DNA of 64,000 bases. Origin: Streptococcus parasuis (GTDB taxonomy: Bacteria; Bacillota; Bacilli; Lactobacillales; Streptococcaceae). Made by a program: the position numbers and the translations under genes. This document shows, piece by piece, positions 27,340-35,691 of this stretch (position 1 is its first letter; every line of letters starts with the position of its first letter). Below the pieces are notes generated by a model, which worked only from the letters and a program-made list of their open reading frames with translations, did not search any database and had not been told where the DNA came from. The stretch is taken from contig NZ_AP024276.1 in NCBI RefSeq assembly GCF_021654455.1, forward strand, positions 186,001 through 250,000. The letters run 5' to 3'.

Positions 27340-27400
27340 TTGCCATATTCAAAATGGAAGTGATATAATAGAGAAAAGCGAAAGCCTTCGGGCTTTTTTT
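27340..27400 (+). promoter_or_regulatory. nusG promoter followed by a terminator hairpin
   Basis: TTGCCA (27340-27345), an 18-bp spacer, and an extended -10 TGATATAAT (27361-27369) form a good promoter. A few bases after the predicted start, AAAGCC-TTCG-GGCTTT (27381-27396) plus a T7 run form an intrinsic terminator. It may simply end the secE transcript, or attenuate the nusG message. Confidence 0.55.
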
Positions 27401-27485
27401 AGCGTCTTCAAATGACATACCGTAGTTTTTGAATGAATCTTTCATTGAAGAATACGAGGCACAGGTTCCAGAGAAAGGAAAGATA

Positions 27486-28025
27486 ATGTACGATAGTTTT
27501 GATAAAGGCTGGTTTGTTTTACAAACTTATTCTGGTTATGAAAATAAAGTAAAAGAAAACTTACTTCAACGTGCGCATACTTATAATATGCTGGAGAATA
27601 TTCTTCGTGTAGAAATTCCGACTCAAACAGTACAAGTTGAGAAAAATGGCGAAGTTAAGGAAGTGGAAGAAAATCGCTTCCCGGGCTATGTATTGGTTGA
27701 AATGGTCATGACTGATGAGGCCTGGTTTGTGGTGCGTAATACTCCAAACGTTACTGGTTTCGTGGGCTCGCACGGGAACCGTTCAAAACCAACACCACTT
27801 TTGGAAGAAGAAATCCGTCAAATCTTGGTATCAATGGGTCAAACTGTACAAGAATTTGATATTGATGTGAAAGTTGGTGATACTGTTCGCATTATTGACG
27901 GAGCCTTCACAGACTATACAGGAAAAATCACAGAAATTGATAACAATAAGGTCAAAATGGTTATCTCTATGTTTGGTAATGATACCATTGCCGAAGTTAA
28001 CTTGAGCCAGATTGCTGAGTTGTAA
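27486..28025 (+). CDS. nusG: transcription termination/antitermination protein NusG
   Basis: Binds RNA polymerase and modulates pausing and termination. The 179-residue protein has an NGN domain (KGWFVLQTYSGYENKVKENL, FPGYVLVEMVM, VRNTPNVTGFVG) and a C-terminal KOW domain (VGDTVRIIDGAFTDYTGKI). I chose ATG 27486 after AAAGGAAAG; a longer frame from TTG 27429 adds a non-homologous leader. A hairpin with T-run follows the stop. Confidence 0.96.
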   Translation: MYDSFDKGWFVLQTYSGYENKVKENLLQRAHTYNMLENILRVEIPTQTVQVEKNGEVKEVEENRFPGYVLVEMVMTDEAWFVVRNTPNVTGFVGSHGNRSKPTPLLEEEIRQILVSMGQTVQEFDIDVKVGDTVRIIDGAFTDYTGKITEIDNNKVKMVISMFGNDTIAEVNLSQIAEL

Positions 28026-28041
28026 GAAAAGAAATATTAAG

Positions 28042-28065
28042 GGGCGAGAAATCGCTCTTTTTTTG
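28042..28065 (+). terminator. nusG terminator
   Basis: GGCGA-GAAA-TCGCT followed by C and seven T, 17 bases after the stop codon. Confidence 0.75.
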
Positions 28066-28084
28066 TATCACATTTTTGATTAAT

Positions 28085-28241
28085 AGGATTGCTCCTAATG
28101 AGCATGAATCTAAGGAAATTGGCTAAGAAATTAGTCCAAAATAAAAGAGATAAAAAAACACAGAAAGTTCGGCTGGATTTCATCATACTCAGCTTGAATC
28201 TATCTGTGTTTTTTATTCACTGGCTAGTTTTGCCCAGTCTC
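28085..28241 (+). mobile_element. 3' relic of an IS1182 element
   Basis: A 157-bp stretch that closely matches the last part of the complete IS1182 copy (21.54-21.70 kb). Its translation has LLMSMNLRKLAKKLVQ and VFFIHWLVLP where the full copy has LLMSMNLTKLAKKIVQ and VFFIYWLVF. It ends in a degraded inverted repeat (GCTAGTTTTGCCCAGTCTC). The rest of the element is missing. Confidence 0.88.
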
Positions 28242-28259
28242 TTTCTTTTGTGATGGAAT

Positions 28260-28451
28260 TTATTTTTTCAAACTTTCATAGTATGCAGTTATCTTTATCA
28301 CTTTATCAAAAGACATGCCACCAATATCAGTCCGACATTTGACATAGTTTGCCAGGGTCTGCTCTGATATACCCGTGGCTTGTGCAATTTGATAGCGTGA
28401 ATGCGTCTGGAAGAAGTTCATCATTTCTTCCTTTGATAATACTTGGATCAT
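28260..28451 (-). CDS. small helix-turn-helix protein
   Basis: A 63-residue protein with a single predicted DNA-binding fold: SRYQIAQATGISEQTLANYV looks like an HTH, and the C-terminal half (MSFDKVIKITAYYESLKK) would complete a XRE/Cro-like domain. The start has AAGGAG six bases upstream. It is the last gene of a three-gene minus-strand set whose first two small genes are broken (28461-28721). The set resembles cargo of a small mobile element; I do not recognise the exact family. The adjacent IS relic supports decay of this spot. Confidence 0.65.
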   Translation of the reverse strand: MIQVLSKEEMMNFFQTHSRYQIAQATGISEQTLANYVKCRTDIGGMSFDKVIKITAYYESLKK

Positions 28452-28460
28452 AGATACTCC

Positions 28461-28580
28461 TTATCCGAAAACCAACCAGAGTATCAATGCAATGAACAAT
28501 GACTATAATAGGAAGGCTTTCCAGTCAAAACCGTGTTTATTTACTTTGTATTTTACTTTCATAGCATTTTTTGATAACAT
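28461..28580 (-). pseudogene. small membrane peptide gene with internal stop
   Basis: Frame from ATG 28580: MLSKNAMKVKYKVNKHGFDW and KAFLL, then a TAG at 28503-28505, then SLFIALILWLVFG and the final TAA. Reading through, this would be a 39-residue peptide with a basic N terminus and one C-terminal membrane helix, the TAG probably replacing a Trp codon (TGG). It lies nine bases upstream of the HTH gene. Unrecognised family. Confidence 0.45.
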
Positions 28581-28611
28581 TTAAGTACACTCCCGAGGGG
28601 GTGGATAGTGA

Positions 28612-28721
28612 TTATTCACTATCCAATTCGATGTGCCACTCAATGGTTAGGATGATAAGGTTTAGTTTGACGGCCAGCTTATTAGCTCTAATCTTGAATG
28701 GCTTTTTAAGTACTTAAACAT
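28612..28721 (-). pseudogene. small ORF with single-base frameshift
   Basis: ATG 28721 follows the very strong site GGAAGGAG. The frame starts MFKYLK and then breaks at an A5 run; adding one A restores a 36-residue peptide ending with NLIILTIEWHIELDSE. The total of 110 bases is exactly one short of 37 codons. It is the first gene of the minus-strand trio ending in the HTH protein. Function unknown. Confidence 0.45.
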
Positions 28722-28910
28722 TTATTACTCCTTCCTGTTAGTTTCCTTGCCTAAGGTAACCTCCCCTTACCTTATGTATCTATTACACTATTATTTATAA
28801 TAGTAATCAAGTGTTTTACAAACTTTTTTAAAATTTGTTTAAAAAGTTCTTGTCCAAAGTTTGTCCCGAAACTTTTTCTGTTTTAACTGAATTTAACCAA
28901 ATGAAAAGTC
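28722..28910. other. intergenic spacer upstream of the mini-operon
   Basis: An AT-rich spacer between the small minus-strand trio and the tRNA-Cys terminator. It presumably holds the trio's promoter (TTATTATAAA-type sequences near 28785-28800). No gene is seen. Confidence 0.35.
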
Positions 28911-28936
28911 AAAAAAGCCCGAAAATTCGGGCTTTT
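28911..28936 (-). terminator. terminator of tRNA-Cys
   Basis: AAAGCCCGAA-AA-TTCGGGCTTT with a T6 run on the minus strand, downstream of the tRNA. Confidence 0.85.
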
Positions 28937-28970
28937 AACTTGTAGTAATTTGGATAAATCCCTAAAATAA

Positions 28971-29041
28971 AGGCGGTAGACGGATTTGAACCGACGATCA
29001 AGCTTTTGCAGAGCCGTGCCTTACCACTTGGCTATACCGCC
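28971..29041 (-). tRNA. tRNA-Cys (anticodon GCA)
   Basis: On the minus strand GGCGGTATAGCCAAGTGG begins the gene. The anticodon loop CTCTGCAAAAG gives GCA, the T-arm is GGTTCGAATCC, and the acceptor stem closes with ACCGCC. The discriminator is U, as required for Cys. CCA is not encoded. Confidence 0.96.
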
Positions 29042-29099
29042 ATAACAGAAACTATTTTACCGAAAAAAATGCCATACGTCAAGTGGAAATTCCTTGTCA

Positions 29100-29239
29100 A
29101 AAGTGAAAAAATTTGGTATGATAATAGAGTTGCTGTAGCAACAAATACTCATCTCGAACCAATTGTGACCCTGTTGCCGTAAGGTTGGGCTGCAAGTCGA
29201 AGTTTGGGAGAGGAGAAAAAACAAAAAGGAGAAATACTC
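29100..29239 (+). promoter_or_regulatory. rpsB promoter and leader
   Basis: A -10-like TATGATAATA near 29117 is followed by a structured leader: GTTGCTGTAGCAAC (29131-29144) is a short hairpin, and GACCCTGTTGCCGTAAGGTTGGG can fold behind it. Ribosomal protein S2 leaders are autoregulated in several bacteria. I cannot assign a known motif. Confidence 0.35.
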
Positions 29240-30016
29240 ATGGCAGTAATTTCAATGAAACAACTTCTTGAGGCTGGTGTACACTTCGGTCACCAAACTC
29301 GTCGCTGGAATCCTAAGATGGCTAAGTACATCTTCACAGAACGTAACGGTATCCACGTTATCGACTTGCAACAAACTGTAAAATTGGCTGACCAAGCATA
29401 CGACTTCATTCGTGATGCTGCAGCAAACGACGCAGTTATCTTGTTCGTAGGTACTAAAAAACAAGCTGCTGAAGCTGTTAAAGACGAAGCTATTCGCGCT
29501 GGTCAATACTACATCAACCACCGTTGGTTGGGTGGAACTCTTACAAACTGGGGTACAATCCAAAAACGTATCGCTCGTTTGAAAGAAATCAACCGCATGG
29601 AAGAAGATGGAACTTTCGAAGTGCTTCCTAAGAAAGAAGTAGCATTGTTGAACAAACAACGTGCACGTCTTGAAAAATTCTTGGGCGGTATCGCTGACAT
29701 GCCACGCATTCCAGACGTAATGTTCGTTGTTGACCCACATAAAGAGCAAATCGCAGTTAAAGAAGCTAAGAAATTGGGTATCCCAGTTGTAGCGATGGTT
29801 GACACAAACACAGATCCAGATGATATTGATGTTATCATCCCAGCTAACGATGACGCTATCCGGGCTGTTAAATTGATTACAGCTAAAATGGCTGACGCTA
29901 TCATCGAAGGTAACCAAGGTGAAGACAGCGTAGCAGCAGTTGAAGCTGAATTGGCAGCTGAGCCAGCATCTACAGAATCAATCGAAGAATTGGTTGAAGT
30001 TGTAGAAGGAAAATAA
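29240..30016 (+). CDS. rpsB: 30S ribosomal protein S2
   Basis: A 258-residue small-subunit protein starting [20 protein letters not shown], with [16 protein letters not shown] and [20 protein letters not shown], all family hallmarks. AAAAGGAG precedes ATG 29240; a longer in-frame start at 29204 lies in the leader. Codon use is strongly biased as in highly expressed genes. It is followed by tsf, the universal order. Confidence 0.98.
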   Translation: MAVISMKQLLEAGVHFGHQTRRWNPKMAKYIFTERNGIHVIDLQQTVKLADQAYDFIRDAAANDAVILFVGTKKQAAEAVKDEAIRAGQYYINHRWLGGTLTNWGTIQKRIARLKEINRMEEDGTFEVLPKKEVALLNKQRARLEKFLGGIADMPRIPDVMFVVDPHKEQIAVKEAKKLGIPVVAMVDTNTDPDDIDVIIPANDDAIRAVKLITAKMADAIIEGNQGEDSVAAVEAELAAEPASTESIEELVEVVEGK

Positions 30017-30114
30017 GTAACGAAGGCGTTAAGAAAAGCATTAGATTTATCTAAATTTTAGCTTTTTAGTCCGAGTACACTCTACATCATTTATCAAACA
30101 CAAAAACAATCCTA

Positions 30115-30148
30115 GAGGGGCAGGGCTGAGCCCGCTCCTCTATTTTAT
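30115..30148 (+). terminator. attenuator-like hairpin between rpsB and tsf
   Basis: GAGGGGC-AGGGCTGAGCCC-GCTCCTC is a strong GC-rich hairpin followed by TATTTTAT, 24 bases before tsf. It may lower tsf expression relative to rpsB. Confidence 0.5.
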
Positions 30149-30171
30149 AAATACAAACAAGGAGAATAGAC

Positions 30172-31212
30172 ATGGCAGAAATTACAGCAGCTCTCGTTAA
30201 GGAATTGCGTGAAAAATCAGGTGCTGGCGTTATGGACGCTAAAAAAGCATTGGTTGAAACTGAAGGTGATATCGAAAAAGCGATTGAATTACTTCGCGAA
30301 AAAGGTATGGCTAAGGCGGCTAAGAAAGCTGACCGTGTAGCAGCTGAAGGTTTGACAGGTGTTTACGTTGACGGTAACGTTGCAGCAGTTGTTGAAGTGA
30401 ATGCTGAAACTGACTTTGTTGCGAAAAACGCTCAATTCGTTGAATTGGTAAACACTACTGCTAAAGTAATTGCAGAAGGTAAACCAGCTGACAACGAAGC
30501 AGCTCTTAAATTGACTATGCCTTCAGGTGAAACCCTTGAAGAAGCATACGTAAATGCAACTGCAACAATCGGTGAGAAAATCTCATTCCGTCGCTTTGCT
30601 TTGGTTGAAAAAACAGATGCTCAAGCATTTGGTGCATACCAACACAATGGCGGCCGTATCGGTGTTATCTCAGTTGTTGATGGTGGTGACGAAACTCTTG
30701 CAAAACAAATCTCAATGCACATCGCTGCGATGAAACCAACTGTTCTTTCTTACACTGAATTGGATGAGCAATTCGTTAAAGATGAGTTGGCACAAATCAA
30801 CCACAAAATCGAACAAGACAACGAAAGCCGTGCAATGGTTGACAAACCAGCATTGCCATTGTTGAAATACGGTTCAAAAGCTCAATTGACTGACGAAGTG
30901 ATTGCAGCAGCTGAAGAAGCTATCAAGGCTGAATTGGCAGCAGAAGGCAAACCAGAAAAAATCTGGGACAAAATCATCCCAGGTAAAATGGATCGCTTCA
31001 TGCTTGACAACACTCAAGTTGACCAAGCTTACACACTTCTTGCTCAAGTTTACATCATGGACGACAGCAAAACAGTTGAAGCTTACTTGAACTCAGTGAA
31101 CGCTTCAGTTGTAGAATTCGCTCGTTTCGAAGTGGGTGAAGGTATCGAGAAAGCTTCAAACGACTTTGAAGCAGAAGTTGCAGCTACTATGGCAGCAGCA
31201 CTTGGTAAATAA
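30172..31212 (+). CDS. tsf: translation elongation factor Ts
   Basis: Nucleotide exchange factor for EF-Tu. The 346-residue protein starts [27 protein letters not shown], with the conserved [10 protein letters not shown] and [11 protein letters not shown]. It has the longer internal insert typical of streptococci. AAGGAG precedes ATG 30172. Codon use is biased as in rpsB. Confidence 0.98.
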   Translation: MAEITAALVKELREKSGAGVMDAKKALVETEGDIEKAIELLREKGMAKAAKKADRVAAEGLTGVYVDGNVAAVVEVNAETDFVAKNAQFVELVNTTAKVIAEGKPADNEAALKLTMPSGETLEEAYVNATATIGEKISFRRFALVEKTDAQAFGAYQHNGGRIGVISVVDGGDETLAKQISMHIAAMKPTVLSYTELDEQFVKDELAQINHKIEQDNESRAMVDKPALPLLKYGSKAQLTDEVIAAAEEAIKAELAAEGKPEKIWDKIIPGKMDRFMLDNTQVDQAYTLLAQVYIMDDSKTVEAYLNSVNASVVEFARFEVGEGIEKASNDFEAEVAATMAAALGK

Positions 31213-31223
31213 TCATATATAGA

Positions 31224-31250
31224 AGAACTTCCGAAAGGGGGTTCTTTTTT
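31224..31250 (+). terminator. tsf terminator
   Basis: AGAACTTCC-GAAA-GGGGGTTCT with a T-run, 11 bases after the tsf stop. Confidence 0.8.
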
Positions 31251-31331
31251 AAAATCGGTCTTAGGGCTGATGAATGAACAGGTTGAATGAGCTATACTAA
31301 TATCAATCCTAAATATTTTTCATATCTCCTT

Positions 31332-31366
31332 AAAAAGCACCGGCTAGATGGCAGGTGCTTTTTTTA
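31332..31366. terminator. terminator of the thioredoxin-like gene
   Basis: AAAAAGCACC pairs with GGTGCTTTTT around a 12-base loop; T-runs exist on both strands. It lies four bases beyond the minus-strand stop codon. Confidence 0.7.
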
Positions 31367-31370
31367 GGTA

Positions 31371-31709
31371 TTATTCCTCAATAAATGCCGCAATCTCTTC
31401 TTCGGTCATGCTGGAGTCGCAGCGGACTTGGACCCCGCTTGCTTTTGCGACAAGAAGACCTGGGACAGTTGGCACATGGTAGTGGTCGCGTAAGGCTTGA
31501 AGTTCAGGGCTATTTTGGCTAGAATCAATAAAATGTACTGTTGCTTGTTTATCCTGAGCTACCTTGTGTAGTTTTGGCGCGAACCGATTGCAGTATGGGC
31601 AGGTTGCGCGTCCGATAAAGAGGATGCCTCCCTCTTTTGCTGAAAGCAAAGTTTGGGCCTGCTCCACGTCAATTGTAATAAAATCTTGAATATATGTTTT
31701 GAAATCCAT
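31371..31709 (-). CDS. thioredoxin-like protein with CPYC motif
   Basis: A 112-residue cytoplasmic protein with a thioredoxin fold: ILFIGRATCPYCNRFAPKLH carries the redox pair CPYC, and VPTVPGLLV contains the cis-Pro loop. The CPYC motif is glutaredoxin-like, but the overall form matches the streptococcal thioredoxin/bacteriocin-transport accessory group. No signal peptide is seen. It stands alone between tsf and ctsR on the opposite strand. The physiological partner is unknown. Confidence 0.85.
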   Translation of the reverse strand: MDFKTYIQDFITIDVEQAQTLLSAKEGGILFIGRATCPYCNRFAPKLHKVAQDKQATVHFIDSSQNSPELQALRDHYHVPTVPGLLVAKASGVQVRCDSSMTEEEIAAFIEE

Positions 31710-31814
31710 TATTTACTCCTTTTTCTTCCTATTATAAAGAATTTTAGGATTGATTTCAAAAATCTACTACGGTCGACTCTGTTGCTTTTACTTTAAAAAA
31801 ATCTATTTTTACGG

Positions 31815-31837
31815 TATAATGGTCAAAGAATGTCAAA
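31815..31837 (+). promoter_or_regulatory. CtsR operator overlapping the ctsR-clpC promoter
   Basis: A TATAAT -10 (31815-31820) is followed at once by GGTCAAAGAATGTCAAA (31821-31837), a near-perfect match to the CtsR heptad repeat RGTCAAANANRGTCAAA. It lies 16 bases before the ctsR ATG, so it would autorepress the operon. Confidence 0.9.
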
Positions 31838-31852
31838 GAAAGAGGCGATACT

Positions 31853-32311
31853 ATGGCGATGAAAAATACATCGGATTATATCGAGGAACATATCAAGGCC
31901 ATTCTAGATCAAGTCAGTGTTGCTGAATTGCGTCGGAGTGAATTAGCCAGTCAATTTGAAGTGGTTCCGAGTCAGATTAACTATGTCATCAAAACACGAT
32001 TTACTGCAAGCCGTGGCTACATTGTAGAAAGTAAGCGTGGCGGAGGAGGGTATATTCGTATTGGTCGGATTACCTTCTCGGACAAACATGAATTGGTACA
32101 TGATCTAATAAAAAATATGGGTGAGCAATTATCAACAACAGTATTTGCTGATATATTACAATTGTTGTTTGATGAAGGCTTGATGACAGAACGCGAAGGA
32201 AATTTGTTTTTAGCAACGGGTTCCGACGATGTCTTGGGGAAAGATGCGGATAAAATTCGAGCGCGAATGATGCTGCAACTACTCCGTCGTTTAGATAGGA
32301 AAGAGGATTAA
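31853..32311 (+). CDS. ctsR: heat-shock repressor CtsR
   Basis: Represses class III heat-shock (clp) genes by binding tandem heptad operators; heat inactivates it. The 152-residue protein has an N-terminal winged helix with the conserved RSELASQFEVVPSQINYVI and the glycine-rich wing ESKRGGGGYIRI. GAGG precedes ATG 31853. A matching operator sits in its own promoter. Only five bases separate it from clpC. No mcsA or mcsB is present, as in other streptococci. Confidence 0.96.
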   Translation: MAMKNTSDYIEEHIKAILDQVSVAELRRSELASQFEVVPSQINYVIKTRFTASRGYIVESKRGGGGYIRIGRITFSDKHELVHDLIKNMGEQLSTTVFADILQLLFDEGLMTEREGNLFLATGSDDVLGKDADKIRARMMLQLLRRLDRKED

Positions 32312-32316
32312 TTTTC

Positions 32317-34770
32317 ATGAAAATTTCAACAGGCTTACAACGGGTTTTTGAAGATGCTCAGTTGATTGCCCAACGGTATGCATGCGATCATTTAGAAACG
32401 TGGCATATTTTGCTAGCATTTGTCATCAATCACGATACGGTAGCTGGTGCTGTTTTGGCAGAATACCCAATGAGTATTTCAGATTTCGAACATGCTACTT
32501 TTGTTGTTACAGAAAAAGTATACCGTGAAGAATTGGATAAATTTAATATTCTACCCTCCTCAAAGAGATTAGACGATACAGCTCAGTTCGCTAGAAAGAT
32601 TGCAGAAGTCGTTAAGGCAAAAGAATTAGGAAGCGAGCATTTGTTTCAGGCAATGCTGTTAGACAAACGTTCGACCGCAAGTCAAATTCTAGATAAAGTA
32701 GGTTTTCATTTTGAAGAGATAGAAGATGAATTCCGTTTTGTTGATTTGCGTAAAAACTTAGAGTATCGTGCAGGATTCACCAAAGAAGATTTGAAAGCTA
32801 TCCGTAGCGTGATGAAAGGTGGAAAGGCTAAAACAGCAAGTGTAGGTCAAATGATGGGCATGCCACCAACTGCTCAAAGTGGTGGATTGGAGGATTATAC
32901 ACGAGATCTGACAGCCTTAGCCCGCGAGGGGAAAATTGAACCTGTTATTGGTCGCGATGCTGAAATTTCACGGATGATTCAAATTCTATCACGTAAAACG
33001 AAGAACAACCCAGTTCTAGTTGGTGATGCTGGTGTCGGAAAAACTGCGCTTGCTTTGGGTCTTGCTCAACGTGTTGCTGCAGGTGATGTCCCTGTCGGCT
33101 TGGCTAAGATGCGGGTTTTGGAACTTGACTTGATGAACGTTATTGCAGGAACTCGTTTCCGTGGTGACTTTGAAGAGCGGATGAATAATATCATCAATGA
33201 TATTGAAGAAGATGGTCAGGTTATCCTCTTTATTGATGAATTGCATACTATTATGGGGTCGGGTTCGGGAATTGATTCAACCTTAGATGCTGCCAATATT
33301 CTCAAACCGGCCTTGGCTCGAGGGACCCTACGCACTGTTGGTGCAACGACACAGGATGAATACCAAAAGCATATTGAAAAAGATGCTGCCCTGGTCCGTC
33401 GTTTTGCCAAAGTGACTATTGAAGAGCCGACAGTTGAGGACAGTATAGCCATTTTGACAGGGCTTAAAGGAACTTTTGAAAAATACCATAGGGTCCGTAT
33501 TGGAGATGCGACTGTTGAGACAGCTGTGACCTACGCTAAGCGGTATTTGACCAGTAAAAACCTGCCAGATTCTGCCATTGATTTGCTGGATGAAGCCAGT
33601 GCAACGGTACAAAATCGAGTGAAAGGGCAGGCTGAGGAAACAGGACTGACGAGTATTGACAAGGCCTTGATGGATAAAAAATATAAGACTGTCAGCAAGC
33701 TTTTGATTAAAACGAAAGAAGATGCTGAGGCTAGTCAAAACTATGACCTTGAAGTAACAGAAGAAGATGTTTTAGAAACACTTAGCCGCTTGTCAGGTAT
33801 CCCAGTAGCCAAGCTTAGCCAATCAGATACTAAGAAGTATCTGAATCTGGAAGTAGAATTGCACAAGCGTGTGATTGGGCAGGAAGAAGCTATTTCTGCA
33901 GTTAGCAGAGCTATTCGCCGTAATCAGTCAGGGATTCGTACAGGTCGCAGACCGATTGGTTCCTTTATGTTCTTGGGACCAACTGGTGTCGGTAAGACAG
34001 AGCTTGCTAAAGCCTTGGCAGAGGTTCTCTTTGATGATGAATCTGCTCTTATCCGTTTTGATATGTCTGAGTATATGGAGAAATTTGCGGCCAGCCGTCT
34101 CAATGGAGCGCCTCCAGGCTACGTGGGCTATGAAGAAGGTGGCGAATTGACGGAGAAAGTTCGTAACAAACCTTATTCTGTTCTTCTTTTTGATGAGGTT
34201 GAAAAGGCTCATCCAGATATTTTCAATGTTCTCTTGCAGGTCTTGGATGATGGTGTTTTGACAGACAGTAAGGGACGTAAGGTTGATTTCTCAAATACTA
34301 TTATTATCATGACGTCAAACCTTGGAGCAACAGCCCTTCGTGATGATAAGACAGTTGGTTTTGGTGCCCTTGATTTATCTAAGGACCACAAGGAAGTGGA
34401 GAAACGCATTTTTGAGGAATTGAAAAAAGCCTATCGTCCAGAATTTATCAACCGTATTGACGAGAAAGTTGTCTTCCATAGCTTGACGGAAACTCATATG
34501 CAGGATGTTGTCAAGGTCATGATTAAACCTTTGTTGGCTGTAACAGCTGAGAAAGGAATTAACCTTAAACTGCAACCGTCAGCCCTTAAGTTATTGGCTA
34601 AACAAGGTTACGACCCAGAAATGGGGGCTCGTCCTCTTCGTAGACTCTTACAAACCAAATTGGAAGATCCGTTGGCAGAAATGTTGCTCCGTGGTGACCT
34701 GACTACTGGTTCGACCTTGAAGGTTGGGGTCAAGGGCGAAGAGCTCAAGTTTGATGTGGTAAAGGGTTAA
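32317..34770 (+). CDS. clpC: ATP-dependent Clp protease ATP-binding subunit ClpC
   Basis: AAA+ unfoldase that feeds substrates to ClpP. The 817-residue protein has an N-terminal Clp repeat domain, D1 with Walker A GDAGVGKTAL and Walker B ILFIDELHT, a middle domain near residues 415-480, and D2 with GPTGVGKTEL and VLLFDEVEKAH. The C-terminal D2 small domain carries GYDPEMGARPLRR. It is co-transcribed with ctsR and under CtsR control. The frame is intact. Confidence 0.96.
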   Translation: MKISTGLQRVFEDAQLIAQRYACDHLETWHILLAFVINHDTVAGAVLAEYPMSISDFEHATFVVTEKVYREELDKFNILPSSKRLDDTAQFARKIAEVVKAKELGSEHLFQAMLLDKRSTASQILDKVGFHFEEIEDEFRFVDLRKNLEYRAGFTKEDLKAIRSVMKGGKAKTASVGQMMGMPPTAQSGGLEDYTRDLTALAREGKIEPVIGRDAEISRMIQILSRKTKNNPVLVGDAGVGKTALALGLAQRVAAGDVPVGLAKMRVLELDLMNVIAGTRFRGDFEERMNNIINDIEEDGQVILFIDELHTIMGSGSGIDSTLDAANILKPALARGTLRTVGATTQDEYQKHIEKDAALVRRFAKVTIEEPTVEDSIAILTGLKGTFEKYHRVRIGDATVETAVTYAKRYLTSKNLPDSAIDLLDEASATVQNRVKGQAEETGLTSIDKALMDKKYKTVSKLLIKTKEDAEASQNYDLEVTEEDVLETLSRLSGIPVAKLSQSDTKKYLNLEVELHKRVIGQEEAISAVSRAIRRNQSGIRTGRRPIGSFMFLGPTGVGKTELAKALAEVLFDDESALIRFDMSEYMEKFAASRLNGAPPGYVGYEEGGELTEKVRNKPYSVLLFDEVEKAHPDIFNVLLQVLDDGVLTDSKGRKVDFSNTIIIMTSNLGATALRDDKTVGFGALDLSKDHKEVEKRIFEELKKAYRPEFINRIDEKVVFHSLTETHMQDVVKVMIKPLLAVTAEKGINLKLQPSALKLLAKQGYDPEMGARPLRRLLQTKLEDPLAEMLLRGDLTTGSTLKVGVKGEELKFDVVKG

Positions 34771-34844
34771 GGAGCGCCTCTTGTTACTAGACTTTCCAGA
34801 TGCAGAATTGTTCTTCCGTTTTGAAAAGAGTATGAATTAGTTGG

Positions 34845-34870
34845 AGAGGTGAGCTTGCTCGCCTCTTTAA
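34845..34870 (+). terminator. clpC terminator
   Basis: AGAGGTGAGC (34845-34854) pairs with GCTCGCCTCT (34857-34866), one G-U pair, followed by TTT. Confidence 0.65.
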
Positions 34871-34888
34871 CGATTAGAAAGGAAATCG

Positions 34889-35167
34889 ATGATTCAAACC
34901 ATAACTGTTGTTTTTGGGACCTTTGCTCCCATGCACAAGGGATATTTGGCTAGAACGTTTGCTTGGTATGTTGGGCTGGTCTGAATATCGTTCTATGTGT
35001 CTGAGGAAGAATACGCTCAGGAACTGCAAAATCGAGGCTATCAAGCTCATTTTAGTCCTAGAAAATTTGGTATTTCAGCAACTTTCATTCGCGAGAATCC
35101 TGAGAAGTATCGAGACTATATTGCCCCTGCCTTTGTTGACTTTTTTGAAGATAGGGAAGATATGTAA
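34889..35167 (+). pseudogene. decayed NadR-like nicotinamide-nucleotide adenylyltransferase
   Basis: ATG 34889 opens with IQTITVVFGTFAPMHKG, the nucleotidyltransferase start (a G-x-F-x-P-x-H motif), but the frame breaks within about 30 codons. After a frame change it reads SEEYAQELQNRGYQAHFSPR and then KFGISATFIRENPEKYRDYI APAFVDFFE, typical of the end of the NadR adenylyltransferase domain. The middle of that domain and the whole kinase domain are missing. An intact gene would feed NAD salvage from nicotinamide riboside. I judge it a deletion relic. Confidence 0.6.
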
Positions 35168-35176
35168 TCAGTATGG

Positions 35177-35223
35177 AAAAATGCATAAAATCGGGGTATA
35201 ACCCTGGTTTTATGCGTTTTTTT
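35177..35223 (+). terminator. terminator hairpin, left copy of a pair
   Basis: AAAAATGCATAAAATC and GGTTTTATGCGTTTTT form a long stem followed by T. A near-identical hairpin lies at 36194-36239. The pair brackets the small cassette between them. Confidence 0.75.
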
Positions 35224-35342
35224 ATATCCAAGAACTTTTAAAAGTCTTACCATCATTAACGAAAGTTCGGAAAAAACGTTAACATTCCAATAAATATTTG
35301 ATTTTTTTGTTACTATATACTAATAAAAAGGAGGTGGTTCTT

Positions 35343-35672
35343 ATGAAAAAGAATCTTTTGAAAAAACGATCGTTTGTTTTATTAACTTGCTTATAGTGTT
35401 GATGACAGTTGTTCCACCAGAGGTGCCTGTTCAAGTTGCTAGTCGAATCGAAACACCTGTTGAAACAAAATCGAAGCATTTTTCGAATTTAGCTGGAGGT
35501 AGAGAATGATCCGATAATACCCTTTTCTGGTTATTCAAATAGATGCGGAACAGTGGCATCTGGTAGATCTGGTACATATTTCGGACCAAAAGGAACTTAC
35601 TGGAAACTATTTAATCGAAAAAGTCAACGAATAGGTACATATGACAAGTATGGGAATTACCTACGTCCATAG
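35343..35672 (+). pseudogene. secreted small-peptide gene with two compensating frameshifts
   Basis: A very strong AAGGAGG site precedes ATG 35343. The frame opens MKKNLLKK, then an A6 run shifts it. One base back it reads TIVCFINLLIVLMTVVPPEV, a signal-peptide-like segment, then SRIETPVETKSKHFSNLAGG. A second shift near 35490-35505 restores the first frame, giving ENDPIIPFSGYSNRCGTVAS, GTYFGPKGTYWKLFNRKSQR and a C terminus GTYDKYGNYLRP. The C-terminal part looks like a small secreted effector or toxin tip, but I do not recognise the family. The shifts may be real decay or sequencing errors at homopolymers. Two small ORFs follow and may encode partners. Confidence 0.5.
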
Positions 35673-35691
35673 TAAATAAACTAGGAGAAAT

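Noticed and set aside
29252..29917. 221-codon open frame antisense to rpsB
   Set aside because: It is a shadow of a highly biased coding sequence; composition is Cys/Phe/Ser-rich without any domain, and no ribosome site is present.
34908..35201. 97-codon open frame after clpC
   Set aside because: It runs out of phase with the recognisable nadR fragments and has no family features; treated as part of the nadR relic.
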